A stretch of 36,908 bases of DNA from Clostridiales bacterium (GCA_015056255.1 SVGP01000026.1:1-36908); one strand, 5' to 3'; positions 8,230 through 16,365 are shown, counted from the first letter of the stretch. Notes: generated by a model not told the origin, from the letters alone. A program made the numbers and translations.

Positions 8230-10434
8230 ATGAAAAAGCTTTTGTCATTTCTTTTGATTTTCTCTTTTCTGTGCCCAATTGCCCTCGCAAACGGATTTTC
8301 GCGACCCGTAAACCCCATGCGCAATTTAACAAGCGAGGAACTCACGCGCGAAATGGGCACGGGCTGGAACCTTGGAAACACCATGGACGGCCACACCGGC
8401 TTCACACCTTCCGAAACCTGCTGGCAGCCCACCGTCACCACGCAAAAGCTCGTTACCGCGGTTCACGACGCGGGCTTTAACACCATGCGCCTGCCCGTCA
8501 CCTGGGGCACGATGATCGACGATGAAAACGGCTATAAAATCAATGAAGCGTGGCTTTCCCGCGTTCAGGATATTGCAGACTACGCCGTTAAGCAGGACAT
8601 GTACGTGATCATCAACCTCCACCACGACGGCGCGGAGCAGATGGGCTGGCTCAGAATCGCGCATCAAGGCGAGGAAGGCAAACTCGTTCAGGAAAAATTT
8701 GCCACTGTCTGGAAACAGATTGCAACCACCTTCCGCGACTATGACGAGCACATCATTTTCGAAGCCATGAACGAGGTCTGCGGCGACGACAATACGACCG
8801 ACGGCTTCATCCGCGATTTCAGAACCATCGAGAACCTCAACCAGATTTTCGTCGACACCGTGCGTTCAACCGGCGGAAACAACGAAAGCCGCTGGCTCAT
8901 GGTTGCAGGCCGCTACACCAACATCGCAAACACCTTGAATCCCCTGTACGGCTTTACCCTCCCCAAGGATTCCTGCAAAAAACAGCGCCTGATCCTTTCC
9001 GTTCACGACTATGACTATTCCTTCGGCATCCTGGCAACCATGGGCGCAACCCTCTGGAATCAGGACAGAGCGCTTAATATGATGAAGTCCATGGAACAGC
9101 TGAAGGCCGCCTATGTGGACAAGGGCGTTCCGGTCGTGCTGGGCGAATACGGCGCTGTCAATAAAAACAACGACGGAAACCGCGCCTATTACTACGAAGC
9201 CATGAACCGCATCTGCTCCATGTGCGGCATCGTCCCCGTCACGTGGGACATCGGCTGGTATGACACAGCCCAGAACCCGGACTACACCTTTGCCCTTTTC
9301 GACCGCAAAACGGGCGAAGAACTCTTCCCCGGCGTTACACAGGCCATCATGCGCGGCTATTACAGGCCGGTCAGCGGAAACCTTCGCAGAAACATTTTAA
9401 AGCTCACTAAGATCGAAGCCCCCTCCGTCGCGCCTTCCGTCCCCGCCTATGAAAAGGTGGACATTCCCCAGCCTATGATCAGTCTCACTTCTGGCGATTC
9501 CATGACCCTTTCGCCGAACCTGACGCCCGCCGATTCTCAGGATACCCTCACCTGGTCGACTACCAATCCCGAAGTCGTGTCCGTATCAAACGGCGTCCTC
9601 CGCGCTAAAGCTACCGGCTCCTCGCAGATCACCGTTTCCTCCAAAAACGGAACGGCAAGCGATAAGGTCATCGTCGCAGTCAAGCCGGCTGCCGTCGAAA
9701 CGCCCATCAAAACCATCGGTGCGCCCGGCGAAGTCACGCTTGAAAGCGGCGAAAGCCTTCAGCTGAACGTTGCCCTTGCTCCGGCAAACCACACGGATAC
9801 CGTATTTTTCCAGTCGAGCGATCCCAGAGTCGCGAGCGTAAACACCCTTGGAAAAATCGTCGCTCTCTCAAACGGCGAAACCACTGTCACGATTTCCGCC
9901 GCCTCCGGCCTTAAAAAGACAATCGCCGTCACCGTAAAAGGGCCCGAAGTCAATGTGGAAGAGGGTATTGAAATCGGCATCGGAATCTACTATAATGACA
10001 GTGTTCACAACCACTATGTCACGGAAACCGGCGAAACTGTCCTCGTATCGGGAGACGGAACCTACACTCTCACCTTCGACTGCGCATCCATGCTTTCGGA
10101 CAAAGCCAAATCTGCAGGCGTAAACAGCCTGACCGGCGTAGGCGCAATCTACTTATACGACATCACGGGCTCAGCCAACGTGCTTTCAAAGTGCAATATC
10201 CATTATGACGATATCACCCTTGACGGCGCGCCATTGACCATCATCGACCACGAGCCCAAGTCCGCCCTCAAATCCAACGGCAAATTCGACACCAACGACC
10301 CCATCAACGCCTGGGACGGATCCTATGTTGAAGAAGTCGCCGTCGAAAACTACGTGATCGCCTTCATCGAAAACGACGCGCCCGCCTCCATTTCCATCAC
10401 CTTTACCTTAAGCGATTTCACATGGAATAAATAA
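8230..10434 (+). CDS. Secreted GH5 endoglucanase-like enzyme with two Ig-like domains and a C-terminal beta module
   Basis: A 734-residue exported glycoside hydrolase. A signal peptide covers about residues 1-20 (MKKLLSFLLIFSFLCPIALA), with a Cys only inside the hydrophobic core. The GH5 TIM barrel spans ~30-385 with GTGWNLGNTMD, TMRLPVTWG, YVIINLHHDG, acid/base Glu182 in EAMNEV and nucleophile Glu306 in VVLGEYGAV; this pattern suits endo-beta-1,4-glucanases. Two bacterial Ig-like group 2 domains follow (~413-487 and ~497-574), each with the ATGSSQITV or NGETTVTI signature. Residues 578-734 form a further beta module (GDGTYTLTFD, DDITLDGAPL, NAWDGSYVEE) whose pattern resembles the repeats of the protein at 1840. 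GAGG precedes the ATG. It would cut beta-glucan outside the cell to feed the importer. Substrate (cellulose, mixed-linkage glucan, mannan) is not settled. Confidence 0.92.
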   Translation: MKKLLSFLLIFSFLCPIALANGFSRPVNPMRNLTSEELTREMGTGWNLGNTMDGHTGFTPSETCWQPTVTTQKLVTAVHDAGFNTMRLPVTWGTMIDDENGYKINEAWLSRVQDIADYAVKQDMYVIINLHHDGAEQMGWLRIAHQGEEGKLVQEKFATVWKQIATTFRDYDEHIIFEAMNEVCGDDNTTDGFIRDFRTIENLNQIFVDTVRSTGGNNESRWLMVAGRYTNIANTLNPLYGFTLPKDSCKKQRLILSVHDYDYSFGILATMGATLWNQDRALNMMKSMEQLKAAYVDKGVPVVLGEYGAVNKNNDGNRAYYYEAMNRICSMCGIVPVTWDIGWYDTAQNPDYTFALFDRKTGEELFPGVTQAIMRGYYRPVSGNLRRNILKLTKIEAPSVAPSVPAYEKVDIPQPMISLTSGDSMTLSPNLTPADSQDTLTWSTTNPEVVSVSNGVLRAKATGSSQITVSSKNGTASDKVIVAVKPAAVETPIKTIGAPGEVTLESGESLQLNVALAPANHTDTVFFQSSDPRVASVNTLGKIVALSNGETTVTISAASGLKKTIAVTVKGPEVNVEEGIEIGIGIYYNDSVHNHYVTETGETVLVSGDGTYTLTFDCASMLSDKAKSAGVNSLTGVGAIYLYDITGSANVLSKCNIHYDDITLDGAPLTIIDHEPKSALKSNGKFDTNDPINAWDGSYVEEVAVENYVIAFIENDAPASISITFTLSDFTWNK

Positions 10435-10445
10435 GGAGAAAAATT

Positions 10446-11021
10446 ATGCGAATTCTGTTCTTAGGAAACAGCTTCACCTATTTTCACGACCTTCCTCAGA
10501 TTGTTTCCCACATGCTTTCCTGCGAGGTTCAGGCCCACACCCGCGGCGGCGCAAGGCTTTCAGAGCAATTGAATCCCGAAACCGAAATGGGCGCAAAAAC
10601 GCTTAAGGCGCTCAAGGAAGAAAAGTGGGACTATGTCGTTATGCAGGAGCAAAGCTTCGCCCCCGTCGGAAGCTTTGACGCGTTTTTAAACAGCGTAAAA
10701 GCTCTGTCCGCCCTCATCAAGGAAAACGGCGCAACGCCCGTTCTCTATGCATCCTGGGCCTACAGGGAGGGTACGGAAAAGCTCGCCTCCACAAATCTTT
10801 CCTACACCGAAATGGCCGACGCGCTCAGAAACAACTACCAAAAAGCCGCAGAGTCCTCCGGCGCGCTCATGGCAGATGTAGGAACTCTTTTCACCAAAAC
10901 CCGCGACATTATCACTCCCTATGAGCCCGACAACTACCACCCCTCCGAAGCCGGAACCGCGCTGGCTGCTGGTGAAATCGCGCGCGTGATTCTTGAAAAC
11001 GAATGGAAGCGCAATAACTAA
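10446..11021 (+). CDS. SGNH/GDSL-type hydrolase (possible carbohydrate esterase)
   Basis: A 191-residue SGNH-fold hydrolase. Block I is GNSFT with Ser9 as the likely nucleophile, and the C-terminal block is DNYHPSEAG with Asp162 and His165. A central VVMQEQS segment fits the family's middle block. No signal peptide is visible, so it is probably cytoplasmic. AAGGAG precedes the ATG by about 8 nt and the gene starts only 11 bp after the GH5 stop, so the two are co-transcribed. In a glycan locus, removal of acetyl or other acyl groups from imported oligosaccharides is a reasonable inference; other ester substrates are possible. Family assignment is firm, substrate unknown. Confidence 0.82.
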   Translation: MRILFLGNSFTYFHDLPQIVSHMLSCEVQAHTRGGARLSEQLNPETEMGAKTLKALKEEKWDYVVMQEQSFAPVGSFDAFLNSVKALSALIKENGATPVLYASWAYREGTEKLASTNLSYTEMADALRNNYQKAAESSGALMADVGTLFTKTRDIITPYEPDNYHPSEAGTALAAGEIARVILENEWKRNN

Positions 11022-11072
11022 AAAACCGGCATCGCACCTTACTTCATGATCAATAAGCCCGATGCCTTCATA

Positions 11073-11111
11073 AAAAGAGCCTTTCCCCAAAGATCGGGAA
11101 AAGGCTCTTTT
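11073..11111. terminator. Bidirectional terminator between convergent genes
   Basis: AAAAGAGCCTTTCCC pairs with GGGAAAAGGCTCTTTT with a single bulge, loop CAAAGATC. A/T-runs flank both sides, so it can end transcription from the SGNH gene and from the aldo/keto reductase gene. Confidence 0.88.
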
Positions 11112-11117
11112 GCCTTA

Positions 11118-12215
11118 TCAGCCCTGCTCAAACTCCAACGCAACCTCTTTAAGAAGCGCTCTGATCTGCAAATGCTGCGGGCATATACCCTCGCATTTTC
11201 CGCAGCCGATACACTCACTGGCCTTGCCGCCGTTTTTGGTGTGGACATTGTTGTAATAGTAAGCCGTGTTCCAATTGTTGAAAATCCGTTTTGCATTCAG
11301 GCATGCAAACGCCTCTGGAATGACAATGCCCTTTGGACACACCTCGGTGCAATAGCGGCACGCAGTGCAGGGAATTGCGCCCAGATTCCTGATGATTGCA
11401 CACACCTTTTGAACCGCCTCGGACTCCTTTTCATCAAGGGGCTTGAATTCCTTCATATAGCTTATATTATCCGCCATCATTTCCATATTGCCCATGCCGG
11501 AGAGAACCATCAATACGCCCTCCTGCCCCGCCGCAAAGCGGATGGCATAGCTGGCGTTCGAGCCGCCGTCCAATTCGTCCAGAATTTTCTGCGCCCCGTC
11601 CGGAAGCTTTGCAAGGCTTCCGCCCTTGACGGGCTCCATAACAATAACCGGCTTTGCGAATTTCCGGCATACTTCAAGGCATTTTCCGCTCTGAACCGAA
11701 GGATCGTCAAAATCCGCATAATTGAGCTGAATCTGAACGACCTCAATTTGCGGGTACTCCGTCAAAATGCGCTCCAGCACGTCCGCCTGATCATGGAAGG
11801 AGATGCCAAAGTGCCTGATCTTTCCTTCCTTCAAAAGCTCAAGCGACGTCTCATACGCACGGATATTTTTATACTTAACAAAGCTGTCCCTGTCCTGCGC
11901 ATGCATAAGATAATAATCAAAATAATCTACGCCGCAGGCCGTAAGCTGGCTTTCAAAAAGCGGACGTACGTCCTCGGCTTTCGATATAAAATGACTGGAC
12001 AATTTGTTTGTAAGAATGTACTTCTCCCTCGGATAGCGGCTTGTAAGACATGCCTTCAGCGCGGTTTCGCTCTTTCCGCCAAGATAGCCGTGCGCCGTGT
12101 CAAAATAGTTGAATCCGTTTTCCAAAAATGCATCCACCATGCGCATGGTTTCCTTTAGATCCACTTCGCCGCCAGCCATCGGAAGCCGCATGCACCCAAA
12201 TCCAAGCTTCTTCAT
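11118..12215 (-). CDS. Aldo/keto reductase with C-terminal 2x[4Fe-4S] ferredoxin domain
   Basis: A 365-residue oxidoreductase. The AKR barrel occupies about residues 1-275 with the catalytic tetrad visible as Asp39 (FDTAHGY), Tyr44, Lys71 (TNKL) and His105 (LMHA). The C-terminal part carries two cluster motifs, CTACRYCTEVCP and CIGCGKCEGICP, typical of the ferredoxin-type aldo/keto reductases of anaerobes. GGAGG lies about 8 nt before the ATG. The MerR-type regulator gene ends 18 bp upstream on the same strand, so both probably come from the MerR promoter at 12648-12678. The reaction is likely reduction of an aldehyde or ketone with electron flow through the clusters; the substrate is unknown. 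Confidence 0.92.
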   Translation of the reverse strand: MKKLGFGCMRLPMAGGEVDLKETMRMVDAFLENGFNYFDTAHGYLGGKSETALKACLTSRYPREKYILTNKLSSHFISKAEDVRPLFESQLTACGVDYFDYYLMHAQDRDSFVKYKNIRAYETSLELLKEGKIRHFGISFHDQADVLERILTEYPQIEVVQIQLNYADFDDPSVQSGKCLEVCRKFAKPVIVMEPVKGGSLAKLPDGAQKILDELDGGSNASYAIRFAAGQEGVLMVLSGMGNMEMMADNISYMKEFKPLDEKESEAVQKVCAIIRNLGAIPCTACRYCTEVCPKGIVIPEAFACLNAKRIFNNWNTAYYYNNVHTKNGGKASECIGCGKCEGICPQHLQIRALLKEVALEFEQG

Positions 12216-12233
12216 ATTTAAACTCCTCCAAAT

Positions 12234-12614
12234 TCAATCTTTCTTCCACTCAACTTTTCCTGAAACCAATCCCTTTTCATATCTTGAAATCTTATATTCC
12301 AGCTTCTCAATCGCTTCATCCATCTTCCTGCGCTGATCGAGAAGCGCCTCTTTCTGCGTTTTGAGGAGATCAAGCCTATCAGAAACCGTCTCATCGCCAA
12401 GCCTGAAAAGATACACATATTCAACAATCGCCTGAACCGGAAGCCCCGCTGCGCGCAAGCACTTCGCAAGTGAAATCCACCTTAAATCCTCATCTTCATA
12501 ATTCCGCGTTCCTCCGGCCGTGCGTCCAACCGGCGGAATCATACCCACCTTCTCATAATACCGGAGCGTGTCCTGCGTAAGGCCCATTTTTAAGCAAACT
12601 TCCTGAATGGTCAT
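12234..12614 (-). CDS. MerR-family transcriptional regulator
   Basis: A 126-residue regulator. The N-terminal winged helix-turn-helix is clear (MTIQEVCLKMGLTQDTLRYY, then EKVGMIPPVGRT and a RNYEDEDLRWI wing). A dimerisation helix follows (DRLDLLKTQKEALLDQRRKM). No Cys cluster of metal sensors is present in the C-terminal part, so it resembles the YraB/AdhR type linked to aldehyde or redox responses rather than metal sensing. The start at 12614 begins exactly at the HTH domain with GGTG upstream; the frame continues 14 codons further but would run towards the promoter. It probably activates its own transcript, which includes the aldo/keto reductase. Confidence 0.9.
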   Translation of the reverse strand: MTIQEVCLKMGLTQDTLRYYEKVGMIPPVGRTAGGTRNYEDEDLRWISLAKCLRAAGLPVQAIVEYVYLFRLGDETVSDRLDLLKTQKEALLDQRRKMDEAIEKLEYKISRYEKGLVSGKVEWKKD

Positions 12615-12647
12615 GGTATTTTCACCGCCGTTTTGTAAGGTGGTTCT

Positions 12648-12678
12648 ATTATACAATCTGGAGTATACTCCAAGTCAA
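12648..12678 (-). promoter_or_regulatory. MerR-type promoter with 19-bp spacer and central operator
   Basis: On the minus strand, TTGACT (12673-12678) and TATAAT (12648-12653) are separated by 19 bp rather than 17. The spacer contains the perfect palindrome TGGAGTATACTCCA (12659-12672). This layout is the hallmark of MerR-activated promoters, where the regulator twists the DNA to realign the two boxes. Confidence 0.9.
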
Positions 12679-12740
12679 GAGAAAATCTTCTTATCCTCCT
12701 AAATATACAACGACGCCTAAGTACATTAACCCATTTACTC

Positions 12741-12769
12741 TTGCATAAAAGTAGGCAATGCCGTATAAT
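12741..12769 (+). promoter_or_regulatory. Promoter of the HTH-Fic operon
   Basis: TTGCAT (12741-12746), 17 bp, TATAAT (12764-12769), followed by GAAAGGAG and the ATG at 12798. It is divergent from the MerR promoter, with about 60 bp between the -35 boxes. Confidence 0.75.
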
Positions 12770-12797
12770 ATAGATACATCCGAAAGGAGCTGATTTC

Positions 12798-13151
12798 ATG
12801 AGCATCAAGGAACTGCGCGCTTCAACCGGCTTAAGTCAGGCCAGGTTTGCAGATATGTTCAGCATTCCCGTAGCCACTTTAAAGGACTGGGAAATCGGAA
12901 GAAGAACGCCTCCCGGATATGTACTGGGCATGATTCAAACCATATTGCAGCATAACGGCTTTCTCGGCGAAGCTTTTGATGCAAAAGAAGCGCGCAGAAA
13001 AAGCGTGCAGAAATGCCTTGCAATTCTGCTGACAGCCACCAAAGGGCCCAACGACCTTTTCATGCAGGCGCTTGATTCCTATATTGAGGGAACGCTGAGC
13101 CTCGATGAAATGGAAAAGAAAGTGGATCTTTTAGAGTATATCGGAGGATAA
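12798..13151 (+). CDS. HTH protein with antitoxin-like C-terminus, partner of Fic
   Basis: A 117-residue protein. Residues 1-50 form an XRE/Cro-like helix-turn-helix (LRASTGLSQARFADMFSIPV, then TLKDWEIGRRTPPGYVL). After a charged linker, the last ~35 residues (ALDSYIEGTLSLDEMEKKVD) resemble the C-terminal helix found in small partners of Fic proteins. The (S/T)xxxE(G/N) inhibitory motif of VbhA-type antitoxins is not visible. GAAAGGAG precedes the ATG. The Fic start codon follows one base after this stop, and the Fic ribosome site GGAGG lies in the last codons of this gene, so translation is coupled. It probably represses its own promoter and may restrain Fic; both roles are inferred. Confidence 0.82.
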   Translation: MSIKELRASTGLSQARFADMFSIPVATLKDWEIGRRTPPGYVLGMIQTILQHNGFLGEAFDAKEARRKSVQKCLAILLTATKGPNDLFMQALDSYIEGTLSLDEMEKKVDLLEYIGG

Positions 13152-13152
13152 C

Positions 13153-13881
13153 ATGAACGAAGTCAACGGCGGAAAGCACTGTTATCCCGGCACAAATGTG
13201 CTGATCAACAAATACGGCATTCACGATGCCCAGATTCTGGAAAAACTGGAAATTCAGAAAACAGCAGTAAAACTGTTGGGGCTCGACATTTTTCCACAGA
13301 GAATCAAACCCACCTTTGATGTAAAGCACCTCACCTCCATTCATCTCTACCTGTTCGGCGATCTGTACAGCTGGGCAGGTGAATTCAGGCAGGAAAACTT
13401 TTTCAAAAGTGAAAGGGTACTCTCCGGAGCATCCGCTGAATACGCAGATTATACAGAAATCGAACAAAAAATAAAACGGCTTCTAAGCCAGTACAAACGC
13501 TTTGATTGGCATAAAGCGTCCGATCCAACCGCTTCCGTTTCCGAGTTTCTGATCGCATTATGGAGCATCCATCCCTTCAGAGAAGGCAACACCCGAACCT
13601 GCATAACCTTTTTATGGCATTATCTGAACGCAAAAAAGGTTCGCTTTCAGGTGGAGCTATTCAGAAACAATCCCATGTACGTGCGCGATTCGTTGGTGAT
13701 GGCAAATTATGGCGTCGCCAAATACCTAAACGATATTATTCATGACGCATTATCCGGTGACATCTCGCCAGTAAACGCATCCGAACCCGCTCGCGATCCG
13801 GATGCATCAAATGAGCAATATCAGATATCCAAAGCCGAATACGAGCTGTTTAAAGAAAAATACAGGCTCAGAAAAAGATAA
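13153..13881 (+). CDS. Fic-domain protein (toxin-like, GNTRT variant)
   Basis: A 242-residue Fic-fold protein; Fic enzymes typically transfer AMP or another phosphate-linked group to a target protein. The active loop is HPFREGNTRT with His140, Glu144, Asn146 and Arg148. The canonical motif HxFx(D/E)GNGRxxR would have Gly at residue 147 and Arg at 151; here these are Thr and Ile. The body has the expected helices (YLFGDLYSWAGEFRQENFFK upstream, YVRDSLVMANYGV downstream). The tail (EQYQISKAEYELFKEKYRLRKR) is charged and helical. It is translated from GGAGG inside the preceding HTH gene. Fold assignment is firm; reaction and target are unknown, and the altered loop may change either. Confidence 0.88.
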   Translation: MNEVNGGKHCYPGTNVLINKYGIHDAQILEKLEIQKTAVKLLGLDIFPQRIKPTFDVKHLTSIHLYLFGDLYSWAGEFRQENFFKSERVLSGASAEYADYTEIEQKIKRLLSQYKRFDWHKASDPTASVSEFLIALWSIHPFREGNTRTCITFLWHYLNAKKVRFQVELFRNNPMYVRDSLVMANYGVAKYLNDIIHDALSGDISPVNASEPARDPDASNEQYQISKAEYELFKEKYRLRKR

Positions 13882-13917
13882 ACTGCGCCCTCTCCATTGA
13901 GGAAAGAGGAGCGCAGT
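13882..13917. other. Intergenic stem-loop after fic
   Basis: ACTGCGC plus CCTCT pair with AGAGG plus GCGCAGT, with a one-base bulge and an 11-nt loop. The T-tract (TTTATCTTTTT) is on the minus-strand side, so as a terminator it would be better oriented leftward; on the plus strand it is more likely a 3' boundary or processing hairpin. Confidence 0.55.
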
Positions 13918-13943
13918 AATACAAACCAAGGAAGGCGACAGAT

Positions 13944-15158
13944 ATGAACAATTATTTTGTATGGATTGAAATCACAGCAAACCGCGAATTGATTTTGGAT
14001 GAAGCGCGCTTTTCAGACGCAATGGAAAAATGCGCCAAGTGCGGAATCGATTCCGTCGTGCTCAGCGTCAAGGATACGAGCGGTTTTGCGCTCTATCCAA
14101 GTAAATTAGCCCCTCATTACTCGAAGTTTGACGAAAGATTTTCGAACGCAGATTATTTAAAAAGCTGTCTTTCAGTCATTCACGAGAAGGGTCTTAAAAT
14201 GTATGCCGCTGTTGACGTGTTTGCCGAGGGCAACAAGAAAAGGAAAAGCCCCCTCATGAAGGGGCTTACCCAGGAAGGCTGGATGTGCGAGGTTTACGGT
14301 CTGAACGAAGCGGGACAGCCGGTTGTTCAGAAGGTTTCCGACGAAACGCCCATTGAAACCATCGGCTCCATCGACGATTTCGGCGAAATTTTTGTAAGTC
14401 CTGCAAACGACGAAGTGGTCAGTTATGAGCTTTCTCTGATCGAAGAAATCATGAACAACTATGATGTCGACGGAATCGTCCTCGACCGCGTAAGGTATGT
14501 GGGCCTTTCCTCCGATTTCAGCGATTTATCCATCAGCAAATGGAAAAAAGCCAGCGGAATCGAGGGCGATATCGACTTAAGAGACATCTACAGCCTTTCA
14601 AAAAAGGACGGCAAAGTCGAAATCGAATACGGAAAGTATTTCGGATCCTTCAATACTTTCCGAGCACAGATGATTCATGATTTCATCGAAAAGGTACGCG
14701 CCTTAGTAAACAGCGCAGGTAAGAATATCGATTTTATTGATTACACCGGCTCATGGTATCCGCTTTATCATCTGGTAGCAGCCAACTGGGCCTCGCCCGA
14801 CCATCGGGAAACTTCCTATCCCGCTACCAATCCCGAAGAATATGCAAAAACCGCCTATATCCGCCATGTAGACCGCATGATGTCCGGCTTCTATTATGAA
14901 GATGTCAAAATCGAGGAAGCAAGGGCGCACAACGCGCCCGCCGACTGGTACAGCGTAGAAGGCTCAGCGGATATCGCCTACGAGGTCACAAGGCACGAAA
15001 AGCCAATCATTGGTAGCCTCTTCCTCGATCAGTATAAGGAGAAGCCCGAAAATATCAAAAGAGCCATCGATATGTGCTTTAAAAAATCGGATGGCTGCAT
15101 GCTGTTTGACCTTTGCTATCTTGTGCATAATGATTGGTGGGAGTATGCGAAAAGATAG
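13944..15158 (+). CDS. GHL10-like TIM-barrel protein (putative glycoside hydrolase)
   Basis: A 404-residue protein with the look of the glycosyl-hydrolase-like families GHL10/DUF4015. The N-terminus FVWIEITANRELILDEARF with SVVLSVKDTSG resembles the first strands of such barrels, KMYAAVDVFAEG a middle strand, and DVDGIVLDRVRYVG is the characteristic DGIxLDxxRY strand with candidate catalytic Asp. A C-terminal strand (GCMLFDLCYLVHNDWW) closes the barrel. No signal peptide is present. AAGGAAGG precedes the ATG by about 8 nt. The nucleoside phosphorylase follows 74 bp downstream on the same strand. Fold confidence is fair; catalytic activity and substrate are not established from sequence. Confidence 0.7.
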   Translation: MNNYFVWIEITANRELILDEARFSDAMEKCAKCGIDSVVLSVKDTSGFALYPSKLAPHYSKFDERFSNADYLKSCLSVIHEKGLKMYAAVDVFAEGNKKRKSPLMKGLTQEGWMCEVYGLNEAGQPVVQKVSDETPIETIGSIDDFGEIFVSPANDEVVSYELSLIEEIMNNYDVDGIVLDRVRYVGLSSDFSDLSISKWKKASGIEGDIDLRDIYSLSKKDGKVEIEYGKYFGSFNTFRAQMIHDFIEKVRALVNSAGKNIDFIDYTGSWYPLYHLVAANWASPDHRETSYPATNPEEYAKTAYIRHVDRMMSGFYYEDVKIEEARAHNAPADWYSVEGSADIAYEVTRHEKPIIGSLFLDQYKEKPENIKRAIDMCFKKSDGCMLFDLCYLVHNDWWEYAKR

Positions 15159-15232
15159 CGGGACGTTCATCCCGAGCGCAAACGAATTTCATTCCAGAAT
15201 TCATACGGATCTTATGTATCAGGAGCTTCATT

Positions 15233-15982
15233 ATGATTATAGATTGCTACGATATTGAAACAGAACCAATCATCCATCTTAAGGATTTTTACGGCGAACA
15301 GAAGCATATGGTTGACCGATGCCTAATTATCTTTTCAAAGGAAATCCACGCGCACCTTCTGAGCACATATGACTGTGAGGAAATCTCGTGTTTCCACGCC
15401 TGCAATGGCAATATTCCAATATACAAGATGAATTATAAAGGAACGGATATTGCTTTTTATCTGACAGCAATCGGTTCCGCGCTTGCCTCATGCCTTTGCT
15501 ATGAAGCAAACTGGCTTACAGGCGCGACAAAGTTTATCATGTTTGGCTCCTGCGGAAGTTTGAACAGGGAAAAAACAGAAGGAAAATTTATTATCCCTAC
15601 CGAAAGCTATCGCGGTGAAGGGTGCTCCTATTATTTCGCAAAACCGGCCGACTACATAACCATCAAGAATAGCTCTAAGCTTTCAGCCATATTTGAAAAA
15701 ATGAATGTCCCCTATGTATCAGGAAGAGTCTGGACAACCGATTCCATGATTAGAGAAACCGCAGGCCTTGTGGCGAAGCGAAAAGCAGAAGGCTGTATTG
15801 CAGTTGAAATGGAAGTCGCCGGCGTACAGTCCGTGTGCGATTTTTATGGTTTGGAGCTGTATGATTTTCTGGAAGCTGGGGACGTTTTAGAGGCAAGCGG
15901 CTATGAAGTTGAAGGCCTTCATGGCGCAAACCATAATTTAGGGAAACTGTATATCGCATTGGAAACGGCGCTGCAGGTGTAA
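15233..15982 (+). CDS. Nucleoside phosphorylase (PNP/UDP family)
   Basis: A 249-residue enzyme of the purine/uridine phosphorylase family, which splits nucleosides with phosphate to base and ribose-1-phosphate. Key motifs are the phosphate-binding FGSCGSL after the central strand, the nucleoside-binding AVEMEVAGV with its paired Glu, and a late Asp in LEAGDVLEA. Length is normal for the family. The ATG at 15233 is chosen for the CAGGAGC site about 8 nt upstream; longer versions would run into the preceding gene. It may be co-transcribed with the GHL10-like gene and ends before a large terminator hairpin. Base specificity (uridine versus purine) is not clear. Confidence 0.85.
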   Translation: MIIDCYDIETEPIIHLKDFYGEQKHMVDRCLIIFSKEIHAHLLSTYDCEEISCFHACNGNIPIYKMNYKGTDIAFYLTAIGSALASCLCYEANWLTGATKFIMFGSCGSLNREKTEGKFIIPTESYRGEGCSYYFAKPADYITIKNSSKLSAIFEKMNVPYVSGRVWTTDSMIRETAGLVAKRKAEGCIAVEMEVAGVQSVCDFYGLELYDFLEAGDVLEASGYEVEGLHGANHNLGKLYIALETALQV

Positions 15983-16093
15983 CACCCGATCTGCCTGCAT
16001 GCATACGCAGCCGCCTGATAACCCAAGCGCCTGCATTTCCAATTCGGAGAGAAAAAGCGACTCTTTTATGAATCATTTGCTTTGCAAACATGA

Positions 16094-16160
16094 AACAGCG
16101 GCTTTGCCGCCATGAAGCGCGTATTTGATGCGCATGAGGCAAAGCGCCTGTTGCTTTTTT
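16094..16160 (+). terminator. Large imperfect hairpin with T-run after the nucleoside phosphorylase
   Basis: AACAGCGGCTTTGCCGCCATG pairs imperfectly with CATGAGGCAAAGCGCCTGTT around an inner GCGC/GCGC stem, followed by GCTTTTTT. It lies about 110 bp after the stop. The stretch between (15983-16093) shows no gene or other signal that I can support. Confidence 0.65.
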
Positions 16161-16227
16161 GTTTTCAAACGCTGTTTGTTTTAAATGCTGTGTGTAAGCC
16201 GCTATACCTTATGGCGCTTCGTTGACT

Positions 16228-16267
16228 AAAAAAAGGAACCGATGCATTTTACATCGGTTCCTTTTTT
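16228..16267 (-). terminator. Terminator of tRNA-Pro
   Basis: A perfect inverted repeat, AAAAAAGGAACCGATG with CATCGGTTCCTTTTTT and a 7-nt loop, sits 4 bp past the tRNA-Pro 3' end. T-runs on both sides make it bidirectional. Confidence 0.9.
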
Positions 16268-16270
16268 CAG

Positions 16271-16344
16271 TCTGGGTGAGAGGATTTGAACCTCCGGCCT
16301 CTTGAACCCCATTCAAGCACGCTACCAAGCTGCGCTACACCCAG
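16271..16344 (-). tRNA. tRNA-Pro (anticodon GGG), no CCA encoded
   Basis: On the minus strand the acceptor CTGGGTG/CACCCAG is perfect with discriminator A. The D-arm is GCGC-AGCTTGGTA-GCGT. The anticodon stem CTTGA/TCAAG has loop ATGGGGT, giving anticodon GGG. The T-arm is GGAGG-TTCAAAT-CCTCT. The 3' CCA is not encoded and must be added by CCA transferase. Confidence 0.95.
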
Positions 16345-16365
16345 TTGCTCTCACGAACAGATAAT

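Noticed and set aside
11046..12158. 370-codon open frame on the plus strand
   Set aside because: It is antisense to the aldo/keto reductase, whose catalytic tetrad and Fe-S motifs are clear. It has no ribosome site and its translation shows no domain.
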